DNA of 34,538 bases from NCBI GenBank assembly GCA_007376635.1, contig VMGQ01000002.1, positions 1 to 34,538 on the forward strand, given 5' to 3'. The translations under genes and the position numbers were made by a program. Below, in pieces: positions 1 to 7,608 of the stretch. Under the pieces are notes generated by a model. It ran no database searches and had not been told where the DNA came from. It saw only the letters and a list, made by a program, of their open reading frames with translations. The stretch is from Candidatus Peregrinibacteria bacterium Greene1014_49. GTDB taxonomy: Bacteria > Patescibacteriota > Gracilibacteria > Peribacterales > Peribacteraceae. Every line of letters starts with the position of its first letter. Within the stretch, counting starts at the first letter, position 1.

Positions 1-1
1 C

Positions 2-979
2 GAGCCATATACGGGCAACGCCACGACTGCGAGAAGAATAGCGGGGTATCTCCAGAGCCACGGGCACACGGTTACTCTACTCGATACCCGGAAGGCAAGC
101 GCCGATAGCGTCCGAACGATGATAGAGGGGTCGAATATTGATGCCGTACTCGGCATTCACGCTCTCGGCGCAGGCAGACTGCTTTTCGATCTCCCCATCC
201 CCACGGTCATCATTTTTGGCGGCACGGATCTGAACGAACATGCACGGAACCCCAGAGATCTGCAAACCATGACAGAGGCCGTAGAACATGCATGCGCTCT
301 CGTTGCCTTCACGGAAGATGCTCGCCAGCGCGCAGAAAACCTGTGGCCCGAATGCAAACAGAAAATCCGCGTCATCCCCCAGGGAGTCCTCACACACCCC
401 TCGGCATTTTCGCTCCGCAAAGCCATCGGTCTGCGTGATGACGACATCCTCTTTCTCCTGCCGGCAGGATTGCGACCCGTGAAAGATCCACTGATGCTCG
501 TCGAAGAGATTGCGCAATGGCACAGAGAAAATCCGCGGGTACACCTTGTGATCATTGGCGCGGATCGCGATCCCACATATGCACAAAAATGCAGACACAT
601 CGCCATGGCGCTTCCAGGCATTCAGATCCTCCCCCCTATCCCCGCAGATGATCTCCATGCTGCCATGAAAGAATCCAATGCCATTCTGAACTCCTCTCAT
701 AGCGAAGGCCTCTGCAATACCCTTCTCGAAGCCATGCATGTCGGGACACCCGTGCTGGCACGAGATATCCCGGGCAACCGCGCGCTCGTTGCCCACAGAG
801 AAACCGGCATGCTCTTTGCAACGCCGGAAGAGTTCAGTGCGTGTGCAATGCAACTGCGCAACGACTCTGTGCTCAGAACGCACATCATCACGAGTGCCCG
901 AAAGATGGTCGAAACGGAATATGCACCAGATCGCGAGGCGGAAGCCTATGCAAAGCTGTTCTCGGAATTGAGCTGGTAG
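2..979 (+). CDS. GLT1D1-like family 4 glycosyltransferase (5' partial)
   Basis: The reading frame is open from base 2 to the TAG at 977-979, so the start lies outside the window. The first visible residues include GNATTARRIAGYL, the N-terminal Rossmann motif of this subgroup, so only a few residues are missing and a downstream ATG at 119 is unlikely to be the start. Later motifs are FGGTDLNEHA, VAFTED, GLRPVKDPL, HLVIIGADRDP and the donor-binding SHSEGLCNTLLEAM followed by PVLARDIPGN. From memory these match vertebrate GLT1D1 and, more loosely, SenB-type enzymes. It probably transfers a sugar from a nucleotide donor in the cytoplasm; donor and acceptor cannot be read from sequence. It converges on dcd with a dispersed repeat between them. 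Confidence 0.85.
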   Translation, partial: EPYTGNATTARRIAGYLQSHGHTVTLLDTRKASADSVRTMIEGSNIDAVLGIHALGAGRLLFDLPIPTVIIFGGTDLNEHARNPRDLQTMTEAVEHACALVAFTEDARQRAENLWPECKQKIRVIPQGVLTHPSAFSLRKAIGLRDDDILFLLPAGLRPVKDPLMLVEEIAQWHRENPRVHLVIIGADRDPTYAQKCRHIAMALPGIQILPPIPADDLHAAMKESNAILNSSHSEGLCNTLLEAMHVGTPVLARDIPGNRALVAHRETGMLFATPEEFSACAMQLRNDSVLRTHIITSARKMVETEYAPDREAEAYAKLFSELSW

Positions 980-1000
980 GGTTTGGGGATTTGTAATAGT

Positions 1001-1110
1001 TCCCCCTCCACCCCTCACCCCTCCTCCACGGGGGAATAATCTTGCTTCTTCACTCGTAAAGCAGAGCTCCCCTTCCTCCCGTGGAGGAAGGGGTCGGGGG
1101 ATGGAGGAGT
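1001..1110 (+). repeat. Interspersed hairpin-ended repeat, copy A (short form)
   Basis: Pyrimidine-rich left end (CTCCACCCCTCACCCC), a core containing TTCACTCG and AGAGCTCCCC, then a hairpin CCCCTTCCTCC / GGAGGAAGGGG and a right end GGGGGATGGAGGAG complementary to the left end. The same design occurs at 4247-4394, 23143-23290 and 24644-24789. This copy lacks about 45 bp of the central part, including the TGCATGC motif seen in the others. It fills the gap between the convergent ends of the glycosyltransferase and dcd and stops a few bases from the dcd stop codon. Confidence 0.85.
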
Positions 1111-1113
1111 TTT

Positions 1114-1725
1114 TCACTTCTTCGCAAACTCTGCATCAGAAGACAATCTCGATTCTTCCGGCAGCACCTGATGCTGATACTTGCTTCCTGGTTTCTTGTG
1201 ATACGGCATATCAGCGGGGCTACTCATCATTTCAAACGCCAGCTGGCAGATGCGCATACCCGGGTACAATGCCACCGGTAAGCGGTTTAAGTTACTGATC
1301 TCGAGCGTGATCGTGCCAGAGAATCCCGGATCCACAAAACCTGCTGTGGAGTGGATGATGATCCCCAGGCGCCCGAGCGAACTTCTGCCTTCCACACGAA
1401 CCACGAGATCATCGGGAACTGTGATTGTTTCCTGCGTGACTCCGAGTACGAATTCCCCGGGCTGCACAATGAACGATTCACCGTCGGGAATCGTGATCGT
1501 GCGCATATTGCCGGCAAAGCTCTCCGGATTTTTGGGATCGAGGACAGCAAATCTGCTGTGCTCATAGAGCTTGAATGTGGGACCCAGCCGAAGATCAAGA
1601 GACGATGCGTGAATGCGGGTAAAGAGTTCTGCCTGCGTCTCTTCGGGCGTAAGAGCACTGCTAAACGTGATCTTCACTCTGCCCGAAGCAACGGCCGCTT
1701 TTATGTCACGATCCGAAAGAATCAT
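1114..1725 (-). CDS. dcd: dCTP deaminase, likely bifunctional dCTP deaminase/dUTPase
   Basis: 203 residues. Starts MILSDRDIKAAVASG and carries the family core EGRSSLGRLG, then HSTAGFVDPGFSG and ITLEISN, where the Glu is the expected catalytic residue, and a C-terminal GSKYQHQ. The HSTAGFVDPGFSG segment resembles, from memory, the mycobacterial/archaeal bifunctional type that makes dUMP from dCTP directly, rather than the enterobacterial deaminase; this is inference. It supplies dUMP for thymidylate synthesis. A TATCCT box at 1732-1737 ends 6 nt before the ATG with no Shine-Dalgarno, suggesting leaderless transcription. It is divergent from the 578-aa orphan. Confidence 0.93.
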   Translation of the reverse strand: MILSDRDIKAAVASGRVKITFSSALTPEETQAELFTRIHASSLDLRLGPTFKLYEHSRFAVLDPKNPESFAGNMRTITIPDGESFIVQPGEFVLGVTQETITVPDDLVVRVEGRSSLGRLGIIIHSTAGFVDPGFSGTITLEISNLNRLPVALYPGMRICQLAFEMMSSPADMPYHKKPGSKYQHQVLPEESRLSSDAEFAKK

Positions 1726-1731
1726 GTCCGT

Positions 1732-1737
1732 AGGATA
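1732..1737 (-). promoter_or_regulatory. Probable -10 box of dcd
   Basis: Minus-strand TATCCT separated by exactly 6 nt (ACGGAC) from the dcd ATG, so transcription would begin at or next to the A of the start codon. No clear -35 box. Confidence 0.55.
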
Positions 1738-1775
1738 AAGAGGAACCAGCCAAGATGAAAGAGGAAAGGCATCCG

Positions 1776-1802
1776 TAGAGACGTACCGGTGGTACGTCTC
1801 TA
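1776..1802. repeat. Perfect palindromic hairpin in the dcd / orphan intergenic region
   Basis: Twelve-base arm TAGAGACGTACC, loop GGT, then its exact complement. There is no T-run on either side, so it does not look like a terminator. It sits between two divergent genes. Short palindromes of the TAGAGACG...CGTCTCTA type are common extragenic repeats in several bacterial groups; whether this is one cannot be settled from a single copy. Confidence 0.8.
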
Positions 1803-1879
1803 GATGTGCATGTAAAAATAGAATGAAATCCAGCTAAAAAAATTGCCCTTATCCCGAGAAGGCACGAAAATAGTGACCT

Positions 1880-3616
1880 ATGGCAGCACGTTCAATGGTC
1901 GGCACAGAAACGCCCTCTCACTTGAAAATCTATCGAGGCGAAGAGGGTGATGATGGAACGGACAACGTGGATAACGGCACACGCCGTTCCATTCGTGATA
2001 AAGCTCGAGAGCGGTGCATGCGGGCACTCGAAAGCGGACTTTCGGGATCACGAGCATGGACGCAGAGAGACTCTCGGGAATTCCGCTCTGAAAATCTCTC
2101 GGATCGCGCGCTTTCTCTCGTGGGCATTGTCACCCACGAAGAGCAATTGCGCGCGATTCTCGAAAATGAATCCCAGCATATTCCCAATATCATCAGCAAA
2201 ATCCACAGTTTGGAACCGCAGTTTCGAGCGCAGATTACCGAAGCAAGAAGCAGAGGATGGATCAGCGAGCGCAGTGCCTCTGGATGGATCGCCCGCCTGG
2301 AAGATTCTGCAACCCCATGGTGGAAGAAAGATATCTTCATCCGGGAAAAATTCCCTGCCTATCAACGCAATTGGGAAAAACTGGGTGAAGATGAGGAAAA
2401 AGTGCAGAAGATCTGTGCTCAGAAAGGCATCAAACCCACGGATCTCCGCGAAGTCGGGGTACTCTCAGCGCACGGTTTCAAGGATGCGACGTATCTGTTT
2501 CGGCGCGGTGCGGTCGACAAAGCACTTGCAGCAATCGCAGCAGTCGGAACAAACCGCAAAGATCTTTATGATGAAGCCAAGCACATGCTCAACCAAGCCG
2601 TCGCCGATGATGCACTCTCGAAAGCAAAGATTGGCACATGGCTCCGGCGCATCTTCGAAAGTAATGCGGATCCCAAAAAGATCGAAGAGTTCGTAATGGG
2701 AAAAGGCACGATGCCGCTCCCGACTTTGATCTGGCAATGGCGCAAAGCCTCCCTCGAGTTCGACAAACTGGAGGCTCGCATTACCAAGGAAGGAAAACCT
2801 CCGAGTTTCACCTTCATGACAAAAAAGAGATTCCTCGATATGCACTACGAAAGCCGCATGGCCTATCTGCAGGAAGCGGAGTACCGCATGAAAGACACAC
2901 AGCTTGCGGCCATTCATCCTCTTCTTCTCGATATCCGCCGCGAAATCGACGCCAAAGACTGGGGCTCAGCCGAGTACCTCATGATCCGCGCGCGGGCATT
3001 AGGTCTTTCCCCGAAGGATCAGGCCAAGCTCGCCTCCATGGAACGCCATATGAACGCACAACGGAGTGAACAAGGTGGCAAAAGCCATGAGGGTACCGGA
3101 GATCCACACGTGGAGCTGGAAGCACTCTTGGCTCAAGTCCCGGCATCCGTCCAGCCCCTCTTCCGAGCCGCAATCGATCGGGGAGAGAGTGTCATGCGCT
3201 GCCTCAAATCCCTCTGGTTTAACCGCGATTGGTGCCGCAAGCACGGTCATCTCGATGACCAAAAGGAGGAAATTCTCCGACAACGTTCGGAGCGTGATAC
3301 GCAGAAAGTCCTCCATGAAGGGCATGGCAAAGGATACGAAAATATTTCCACACGTCACGGTAAACCAGCCGTACGCAAATACCATGATGGAGAGTGGGCG
3401 CCGCAGGTGCTGCACTACTCGACTGATATGTGCGATTCGCTCGTTGAAGATATCACGACCGGAAAAGACAATTACGCATTCAAGTACTGGACCACGCTCG
3501 TTCCTAAGGGTGTAGATTTCGGGACGCATACATACGTTCTTCATAGCATTTTCCCCCGGATGATGCAGTGCGTGCGACGCATTGATGAGGCGCAGGGCAA
3601 AGCAAAAGCAGCCTAA
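1880..3616 (+). CDS. Uncharacterised 578-aa soluble protein
   Basis: I do not recognise a family. The protein is charged and mostly helical, with no signal peptide or membrane segment. The first ~35 residues are acidic and probably disordered (GEEGDDGTDNVDNG). The middle is rich in Trp, Lys and Glu (TPWWKKDIFIREKFPAY; MPLPTLIWQWRKASLEFDKLEAR). The C-terminal third contains HGHLDDQKEEILRQRSERD and FKYWTTLVPKGVDFGTHTY, which looks like a compact domain. Length, unbroken frame and codon use like the neighbours support a real gene. The ATG at 1880 is the first in frame; no good Shine-Dalgarno precedes it. It is probably monocistronic: divergent from dcd and followed after 41 bp by the lipoprotein gene with its own promoter. 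Possibly lineage-specific. Confidence 0.8.
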   Translation: MAARSMVGTETPSHLKIYRGEEGDDGTDNVDNGTRRSIRDKARERCMRALESGLSGSRAWTQRDSREFRSENLSDRALSLVGIVTHEEQLRAILENESQHIPNIISKIHSLEPQFRAQITEARSRGWISERSASGWIARLEDSATPWWKKDIFIREKFPAYQRNWEKLGEDEEKVQKICAQKGIKPTDLREVGVLSAHGFKDATYLFRRGAVDKALAAIAAVGTNRKDLYDEAKHMLNQAVADDALSKAKIGTWLRRIFESNADPKKIEEFVMGKGTMPLPTLIWQWRKASLEFDKLEARITKEGKPPSFTFMTKKRFLDMHYESRMAYLQEAEYRMKDTQLAAIHPLLLDIRREIDAKDWGSAEYLMIRARALGLSPKDQAKLASMERHMNAQRSEQGGKSHEGTGDPHVELEALLAQVPASVQPLFRAAIDRGESVMRCLKSLWFNRDWCRKHGHLDDQKEEILRQRSERDTQKVLHEGHGKGYENISTRHGKPAVRKYHDGEWAPQVLHYSTDMCDSLVEDITTGKDNYAFKYWTTLVPKGVDFGTHTYVLHSIFPRMMQCVRRIDEAQGKAKAA

Positions 3617-3620
3617 GCGC

Positions 3621-3648
3621 TTGCTCGAGCGCTCTAATCGGCTACAAT
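3621..3648 (+). promoter_or_regulatory. Probable promoter of the DM13 lipoprotein gene
   Basis: TTGCTC at 3621-3626, 16-bp spacer, TACAAT at 3643-3648, then 9 nt to the ATG at 3658. The -35 overlaps a small hairpin (AGCGC / GCGCT, about 3616-3633) that may end transcription of the upstream gene. Leader of about 3 nt or none. Confidence 0.5.
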
Positions 3649-3657
3649 TTCTTCCCC

Positions 3658-4242
3658 ATGCGCCGTACTCCCTTCGTCACTGGTCTACTATTGCTTACCG
3701 CCCTTACTGGCTGCAACGGTGGTGGAAGCGCAGTTACCATAAAGGAGCGACTGAGAAACCCCTTGTTTGCCGAGCGGTACGCTGAGGCCATGGTCGACAG
3801 ACTCGTGGAATTGGACATCGCGAATGACCCCATTATGGAAGATGCCGGAAAAAAGGCGTTTGTCGATGAGCAACGCAAACATTGGTTGGAAGTTGCGCGC
3901 GAAGGCCGGCAGAGGCAGCGGCTCGGTACGCAGGGCAACATGATAATGATCGGCGAATACACAAAAGGAGACATTCTCTATCTGGATAATCTTCTCTACT
4001 TTGGCACCCTCTTTGAGATCGATCCGCTTCCTTCGATCTCTGTCTTCCTCACATCAGTTGTGGATCCGCGCGATGTCGTATTCCCTGATGAAACTGCTAT
4101 GGATTTGGGTCCACTGCAATCCGCTTATGGCGCGCAAACCTACGATGTCCCTGCCGTAGAAAACCCCCTCCTCTATCGCACAGTGGTACTGTGGGACACG
4201 GAACTCGGGAGGCTGCATTCGTTTGCACAGCTGGGGAAATAG
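3658..4242 (+). CDS. Lipoprotein with DM13-like domain
   Basis: 194 residues. A short lipoprotein signal peptide ends in ALTGC, with Cys19 as the predicted lipidation site, so the mature protein should be anchored outside the cytoplasmic membrane. Residues ~30-95 are charged and helical. Residues ~98-192 fit the DM13 pattern: GDILYLDNLLYFGTLFEI, SISVFLTSV, then DLGPLQSAYGAQTYDVP and a final RTVVLWDTELGRLHSFAQL. DM13 domains are extracellular and proposed to take part in redox chemistry or adhesion. The cysteine I expect in the last strand (a 'W-C' pair in typical members) is Asp here, so a redox role is doubtful. The adjacent convergent gene is a thiol-disulphide lipoprotein. Confidence 0.75.
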   Translation: MRRTPFVTGLLLLTALTGCNGGGSAVTIKERLRNPLFAERYAEAMVDRLVELDIANDPIMEDAGKKAFVDEQRKHWLEVAREGRQRQRLGTQGNMIMIGEYTKGDILYLDNLLYFGTLFEIDPLPSISVFLTSVVDPRDVVFPDETAMDLGPLQSAYGAQTYDVPAVENPLLYRTVVLWDTELGRLHSFAQLGK

Positions 4243-4246
4243 GTTT

Positions 4247-4394
4247 CTCCTCCACCCCTACCCCCTCCTCCACGGGAGGAGGGGAATGTTTGTTGTGTGT
4301 TGTATGCATGCAATATCGAAGATTGTTGCTTGTTCACTCCGATAAAAGTGCTCCCCTTCCTCTCGTGGAGGAAGGGGCCGGGGGGATGGAGGAG
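4247..4394 (+). repeat. Interspersed hairpin-ended repeat, copy B (full length)
   Basis: Left end CTCCTCCACCCCTA plus hairpin CCCCTCCTCC-ACG-GGAGGAGGGG, a centre with TGTTGTGTGTTG and TGCATGC, TTCACTCCG, then hairpin CCCCTTCCTC / GAGGAAGGGG and right end GGGGGGATGGAGGAG complementary to the left end. It fills the space between two convergent genes, ending 4 bp from the DsbA-like stop codon. Confidence 0.88.
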
Positions 4395-4398
4395 GGCT

Positions 4399-4989
4399 TC
4401 ATAATCTCTGCATCACCCCTCCGAGCGCTTCCTCAATCGCTGCAGAAAGCGTATCGAAGCCGCTCTCGACTTTTTTGCCATTCACAAAGTACGTCGGCGT
4501 TCCAGTAACACCGAGCTCTTGACCTTCCTCGTAATCTGCAAGAACGGTACTACGCTTGATTTTCGTCTGCATACAGCGATCGAAGAGATCCTGATCCAAT
4601 CCGAGAGCTTTTGCCCAAACGGAGAGCTGATCAAGATCGAGCTTTTTCTGTTCGGCATAAACCTGATCGACATACTCCCAAAATTTTCCCTGATCTGCGC
4701 TGCACTCGCTGGCCATCGCAGCCTCGAGAGCGTAGCGATGCAACGACCGAAGCGGGAAATGCTTGAAGGTAAACCGGATCTGCGTTCCATACTTCTCCAG
4801 AAGCGGAGTCGTGATCTGGCTATGAGCTGACTGGCAAGCCGGACATTGCAAGTCTGCAAACTCCACCACCGTCACTGCGGCAGAGGGATTTCCTTTGGAT
4901 CCACGAGAGGATTTCTCAGAAAGTCCTGTCGTATCGGTACAGGCAACGAGAGCCAGAGTAGCTGCTGCGAGGGCAAGAAAGCGTTTCAT
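4399..4989 (-). CDS. DsbA-like thiol-disulphide oxidoreductase lipoprotein
   Basis: 196 residues from the ATG at 4989. A TTG 27 bp upstream is in frame, but the signal peptide MKRFLALAAATLALVAC begins at the ATG. Lipobox Cys17 predicts membrane anchoring on the outer side. The thioredoxin-fold domain has VVEFADLQCPACQSAH (redox pair Cys49/Cys52), an inserted helical domain (YALEAAMASECSADQGKFWEYVDQVY) and the cis-Pro loop GTPTYFVNGKKV. This is the DsbA/BdbD/DSBA-like layout, so it probably oxidises or isomerises disulphides of exported proteins. Cysteine-bearing secreted proteins at 9.3-11.4 kb are possible clients (inference). It is divergent from dnaX. Confidence 0.9.
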   Translation of the reverse strand: MKRFLALAAATLALVACTDTTGLSEKSSRGSKGNPSAAVTVVEFADLQCPACQSAHSQITTPLLEKYGTQIRFTFKHFPLRSLHRYALEAAMASECSADQGKFWEYVDQVYAEQKKLDLDQLSVWAKALGLDQDLFDRCMQTKIKRSTVLADYEEGQELGVTGTPTYFVNGKKVESGFDTLSAAIEEALGGVMQRL

Positions 4990-5042
4990 GGAAGTGTTGA
5001 GGAATGTATACGACAATCATAGAGATTCTCTAGGCATCGCGC

Positions 5043-5048
5043 TATACT
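5043..5048 (+). promoter_or_regulatory. Probable -10 box of dnaX
   Basis: TATACT ending 9 nt before the dnaX ATG at 5058; no clear -35 and no Shine-Dalgarno. Predicted leader of 0-3 nt. Confidence 0.5.
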
Positions 5049-5057
5049 TTCCATCCC

Positions 5058-6548
5058 ATGTCGCTCTATAGAAAATACCGTCCCCTCTCCTTCGCTGATG
5101 TCGTCGGTCAGGATCACATCGTAACCACTCTCGAGCAGGCAGCACGGCTCGATAAGCTCTCGCATGCATATCTCTTTGCTGGAGGCCGGGGAACTGGAAA
5201 AACTTCGGTCGCCCGCATCCTCGCAAAAATCATCATGATCCGCGGCATCGAAGACGAGAGAATCCAACAACAAATTATCAAAGGAGTGGAGGAGGGATCC
5301 ATCGTCGATCTGCTCGAAATCGACGCTGCGAGTAACACCGGCGTCGATAACATCCGTGACTTGATCGAGAAGATCCAATTTTCGCCGGTAGCCGCAGGAG
5401 CGAAGGTCTATATCATCGATGAAGTGCACATGCTCTCGAAGGGGGCATTTAATGCGCTGCTTAAAACGCTTGAGGAACCTCCACCGTATGCTTTCTTCAT
5501 CCTCGCGACGACGGAGCTGCAAAAAATTCCCGCAACGATCCAATCGCGCTGCCAATGCTTCCCCTTCCGCAGTATCCGCGAAGAAGACATCGTGCGCCGC
5601 CTCCAGTACATCGCAGATCAGGAACGACTGACCATTGACCGTGAAGCTGTCCGCGTCATTGCGCGTCATGGCGGCGGAGCACTCAGAGACGCCATATCTC
5701 TCCTCGACCAGTTGCGATCTCTTCCAAAAATCACCGTGGAAGACGTTCTCGAGCGAGTCGGTGGAACGAGAGAGGAGGAAGTACAGGCGGTACTTGCAGC
5801 AATCGATGCCGGCGACAGGAGCGGCATCATCGACATTGTCCGGCGGGTGGAAGAAGCGGGCACCGCTCTCGACGGCTTTCTTCGTCAGATTCTCGGTGCA
5901 CTAAGGACTGCTATGCACGGGGCCATTGAGAGAAAAGAGCCCATTGATCAATCGCTCGCCATGATGGACGCACTTCTCCATGCCATCCGCGATGTGCGCA
6001 TTGCTCCGGTTCCGGGATTGATTTTGGAATCCGCGCTGCTGTCGCTCTGTAACAACACCGCTGCATCGGCATCAGGTCTAGCGAAACGTGAAGAAAAGCC
6101 GATAAAAGATAAGGCCGTACCGCAGAAAGAGGGATCGACGGAAACCGCACGTGAGCATGCTCCCGCTGCAATAAAAGACGACGAAGCAAAGGCGCCGACA
6201 CCCACTGCAGCCACCATTGAAGCGCCCGAAGTAACCATGGAATCCGTACAGAAATTCTGGGGAGAAGTGGTCAATGCAGCGAGTCCTCCTTCCGTAAAGA
6301 TGTCTCTGAAAAACGGCCGGATAACTTCTGTGCAAGACGGTAAAATTACTCTGGGATTCCCTTCCTCCTTCCATAAGGAAAAAGTTGCATCAACCGAAGC
6401 CAGCCGCAAGATTGAAGAAATCCTGGAAAAGATTTTCAAACGGCAATTACGATTGGTATGCGTTCTTGATGGACAGAAAGATCCGACAAAGGAAGAACCA
6501 CTACAGGAAGCAGTGAATCTGGCGGAAGCGGCAGCGGAGATATTTTAG
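5058..6548 (+). CDS. dnaX: DNA polymerase III subunit gamma/tau
   Basis: 496 residues, the AAA+ clamp-loader subunit that loads the sliding clamp during replication. Visible: start MSLYRKYRPLSFADVVGQ, Walker A GGRGTGKTS (42-50), Walker B VYIIDEVHML (117-126), sensor 1 ATTE (150-153) and SRCQCF after it, then the helical domain III. The tail (~345-390) is Ala/Glu/Lys-rich and disordered, followed by a small C-terminal domain (ESVQKFWGEVV onwards) found in tau-type proteins. Odd: between Walker A and LLEIDAASNTGVDNIR, where DnaX normally has a four-cysteine zinc module, residues 57-80 (IIMIRGIEDERIQQQIIKG) contain no cysteine. The cyclo-ligase follows after 13 bp with its own -10 box. Confidence 0.96.
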   Translation: MSLYRKYRPLSFADVVGQDHIVTTLEQAARLDKLSHAYLFAGGRGTGKTSVARILAKIIMIRGIEDERIQQQIIKGVEEGSIVDLLEIDAASNTGVDNIRDLIEKIQFSPVAAGAKVYIIDEVHMLSKGAFNALLKTLEEPPPYAFFILATTELQKIPATIQSRCQCFPFRSIREEDIVRRLQYIADQERLTIDREAVRVIARHGGGALRDAISLLDQLRSLPKITVEDVLERVGGTREEEVQAVLAAIDAGDRSGIIDIVRRVEEAGTALDGFLRQILGALRTAMHGAIERKEPIDQSLAMMDALLHAIRDVRIAPVPGLILESALLSLCNNTAASASGLAKREEKPIKDKAVPQKEGSTETAREHAPAAIKDDEAKAPTPTAATIEAPEVTMESVQKFWGEVVNAASPPSVKMSLKNGRITSVQDGKITLGFPSSFHKEKVASTEASRKIEEILEKIFKRQLRLVCVLDGQKDPTKEEPLQEAVNLAEAAAEIF

Positions 6549-6549
6549 C

Positions 6550-6555
6550 TATACT
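6550..6555 (+). promoter_or_regulatory. Probable -10 box of the cyclo-ligase gene
   Basis: TATACT overlapping the region of the dnaX stop and ending exactly 6 nt before the ATG at 6562. No Shine-Dalgarno and no obvious -35 in the dnaX 3' end. Leaderless transcript predicted. Confidence 0.5.
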
Positions 6556-6561
6556 CTCCTC

Positions 6562-7149
6562 ATGCACCTCTCCGACCAAAAATCTCAACTCCGCATCTCG
6601 ATTGACGAACGCCTCAAGCACCTCAATGAACAGGAGCGCTCCGCCGAAAGCCGTTCACTTTGTCGTAGGCTAACGGAAGGAATACCCACAGGAACTCCAA
6701 TATGCGCTTTTTTTCCGATGCGCTCCGAACCCGATATCACACCGTTTCTCGAAGAAGTACTCCACCGAGCTGATCCACTCTACCTCCCCTGTTTCGATGG
6801 AATACTCATCTTCCGACAAGCGACGGATCTTTCAATACTTGTTCGTGGGAAACTAGGAACGCTCGAACCTCCACCTACTGCCGCTACAATCGCAAATAGC
6901 AAATCGCAAATCGCAAATCGTCTTACAATCCTCGTCCCCGGCCGCGCCTTCGACCCCCACGGCAACCGCCTCGGCCGCGGCAACGGCGGCTACGACAAGT
7001 GGATCGCGGAAGCACGTAAAAAGGGCGTATCCATGCGATTGATTGGCGTTGCACTGGAATGTCAGATTGTGGATAGTGTGCCGGTGGAATCGCATGATGA
7101 AGGAATGGATGCCTTTGCAACGGCAAGGGGGATACATAAATGTACATAG
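6562..7149 (+). CDS. ygfA: 5-formyltetrahydrofolate cyclo-ligase
   Basis: 195 residues. It converts 5-formyl-THF to 5,10-methenyl-THF with ATP, recycling folate into the one-carbon pool. The signature is LVPGRAFDPHGNRLGRGNGG followed by YDKW, with VESHDEGMDAFATARG near the C-terminus. An N-terminal basic helix (KSQLRISIDERLK) and FFPMRSEPDITPF are also typical. Odd: between LGTLEPPP and LTILVPG there is a stretch, TAATIANSKSQIANR, encoded by four tandem 7-bp units at 6891-6918, which looks like a repeat inserted in frame into a loop. glyA lies 0.8 kb downstream, so two folate enzymes are near each other but not in one operon. Confidence 0.93.
   Translation: MHLSDQKSQLRISIDERLKHLNEQERSAESRSLCRRLTEGIPTGTPICAFFPMRSEPDITPFLEEVLHRADPLYLPCFDGILIFRQATDLSILVRGKLGTLEPPPTAATIANSKSQIANRLTILVPGRAFDPHGNRLGRGNGGYDKWIAEARKKGVSMRLIGVALECQIVDSVPVESHDEGMDAFATARGIHKCT
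6891..6920 (+). repeat. 7-bp tandem repeat inside the cyclo-ligase gene
   Basis: Units CGCAAAT, AGCAAAT, CGCAAAT, CGCAAAT plus CG. The reading frame is kept, encoding NSKSQIANR-like residues just before the conserved LVPG motif. Confidence 0.9.
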
Positions 7150-7240
7150 AAGCAAGAACCAATGAGGGAAGGGAAAATATGTACTTGCATAAAATGCAAA
7201 ACATTGATGTTGTGGAGGGGAAATGACGCTTACCACAGAG

Positions 7241-7268
7241 AAGGCCGACCGCTCAGGTCGGCCTTTTT
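7241..7268 (+). terminator. Strong intrinsic terminator
   Basis: Stem AAGGCCGACC, loop GCTCA, complementary stem, then TTTT. It lies 92 bp after the cyclo-ligase stop and just before the toxin-antitoxin promoter, so it isolates the two units. Between them, a GGAGG followed by ATG at 7223 would open a 27-codon frame running through the terminator; I do not consider it coding. Confidence 0.88.
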
Positions 7269-7288
7269 CAGTGCTCGCTAAAACCATC

Positions 7289-7317
7289 TTGAATTGTGCA
7301 ACATAAACGGTTACAAT
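7289..7317 (+). promoter_or_regulatory. Promoter of the RelB/YafQ-type pair
   Basis: TTGAAT (7289-7294), 17-bp spacer, TACAAT (7312-7317). Exactly 6 nt separate it from the ATG at 7324. It is one of the most complete sigma-70-type promoters in the window and points to leaderless translation of the antitoxin. Confidence 0.7.
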
Positions 7318-7323
7318 ATGTAC

Positions 7324-7608
7324 ATGAAGAAATCCTCCCCTGCCAATCTGCACATTCGTCTTCCTGCAAAACTCAAACGCGAAGCGGAAGCCGTACTCTC
7401 TGCTTTGGGGCTCGATACCTCCTCCGCTATCCGGCTGTTTTACGCGCAGATCGCGCTCAAGCAGACGTTACCATTTTCCCTGCCTGCCTTGCGCAAAGCC
7501 TCTCCGAAAACACGAAAAATTATTGCGCAAGCCCTGCGAGACAAGGACGCATTAGGCCCGTTTGATAATGCTGAAAGCGCACTCAAAGCTCTCTATGCCG
7601 CAGCTTAG
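7324..7608 (+). CDS. RelB/DinJ-family antitoxin
   Basis: 94 residues from the ATG at 7324; an ATG at 7318 is also possible, but the promoter geometry favours 7324. The N-terminal half, SPANLHIRLPAKLKREAEAVLSALGLDTSSAIRLFYAQIAL, is the ribbon-helix-helix DNA-binding region of RelB/DinJ antitoxins. The C-terminal half (residues ~55-94) should wrap the toxin. The toxin gene overlaps its end by 14 bp, a normal toxin-antitoxin arrangement. It is expected to neutralise the toxin and repress its own promoter. Confidence 0.88.
   Translation: MKKSSPANLHIRLPAKLKREAEAVLSALGLDTSSAIRLFYAQIALKQTLPFSLPALRKASPKTRKIIAQALRDKDALGPFDNAESALKALYAAA

Noticed and set aside
77-1117. Long minus-strand frame opposite the glycosyltransferase gene
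   Set aside because: It is antisense to a clear family member and its translation has no domain; it also crosses repeat copy A.
4987-5016. TTG at 5016 as start of the DsbA-like gene
   Set aside because: The lipoprotein signal peptide begins at the ATG at 4989; the upstream residues add no signal-like feature.
7150-7240. Folate- or ZTP-type riboswitch near the folate genes
   Set aside because: No recognisable THF or ZTP aptamer core; the stretch lies after, not before, the cyclo-ligase gene.
7223-7306. 27-codon frame with GGAGG upstream, before the toxin-antitoxin promoter
   Set aside because: It runs through a strong terminator and into the next promoter; no homology or conserved feature.
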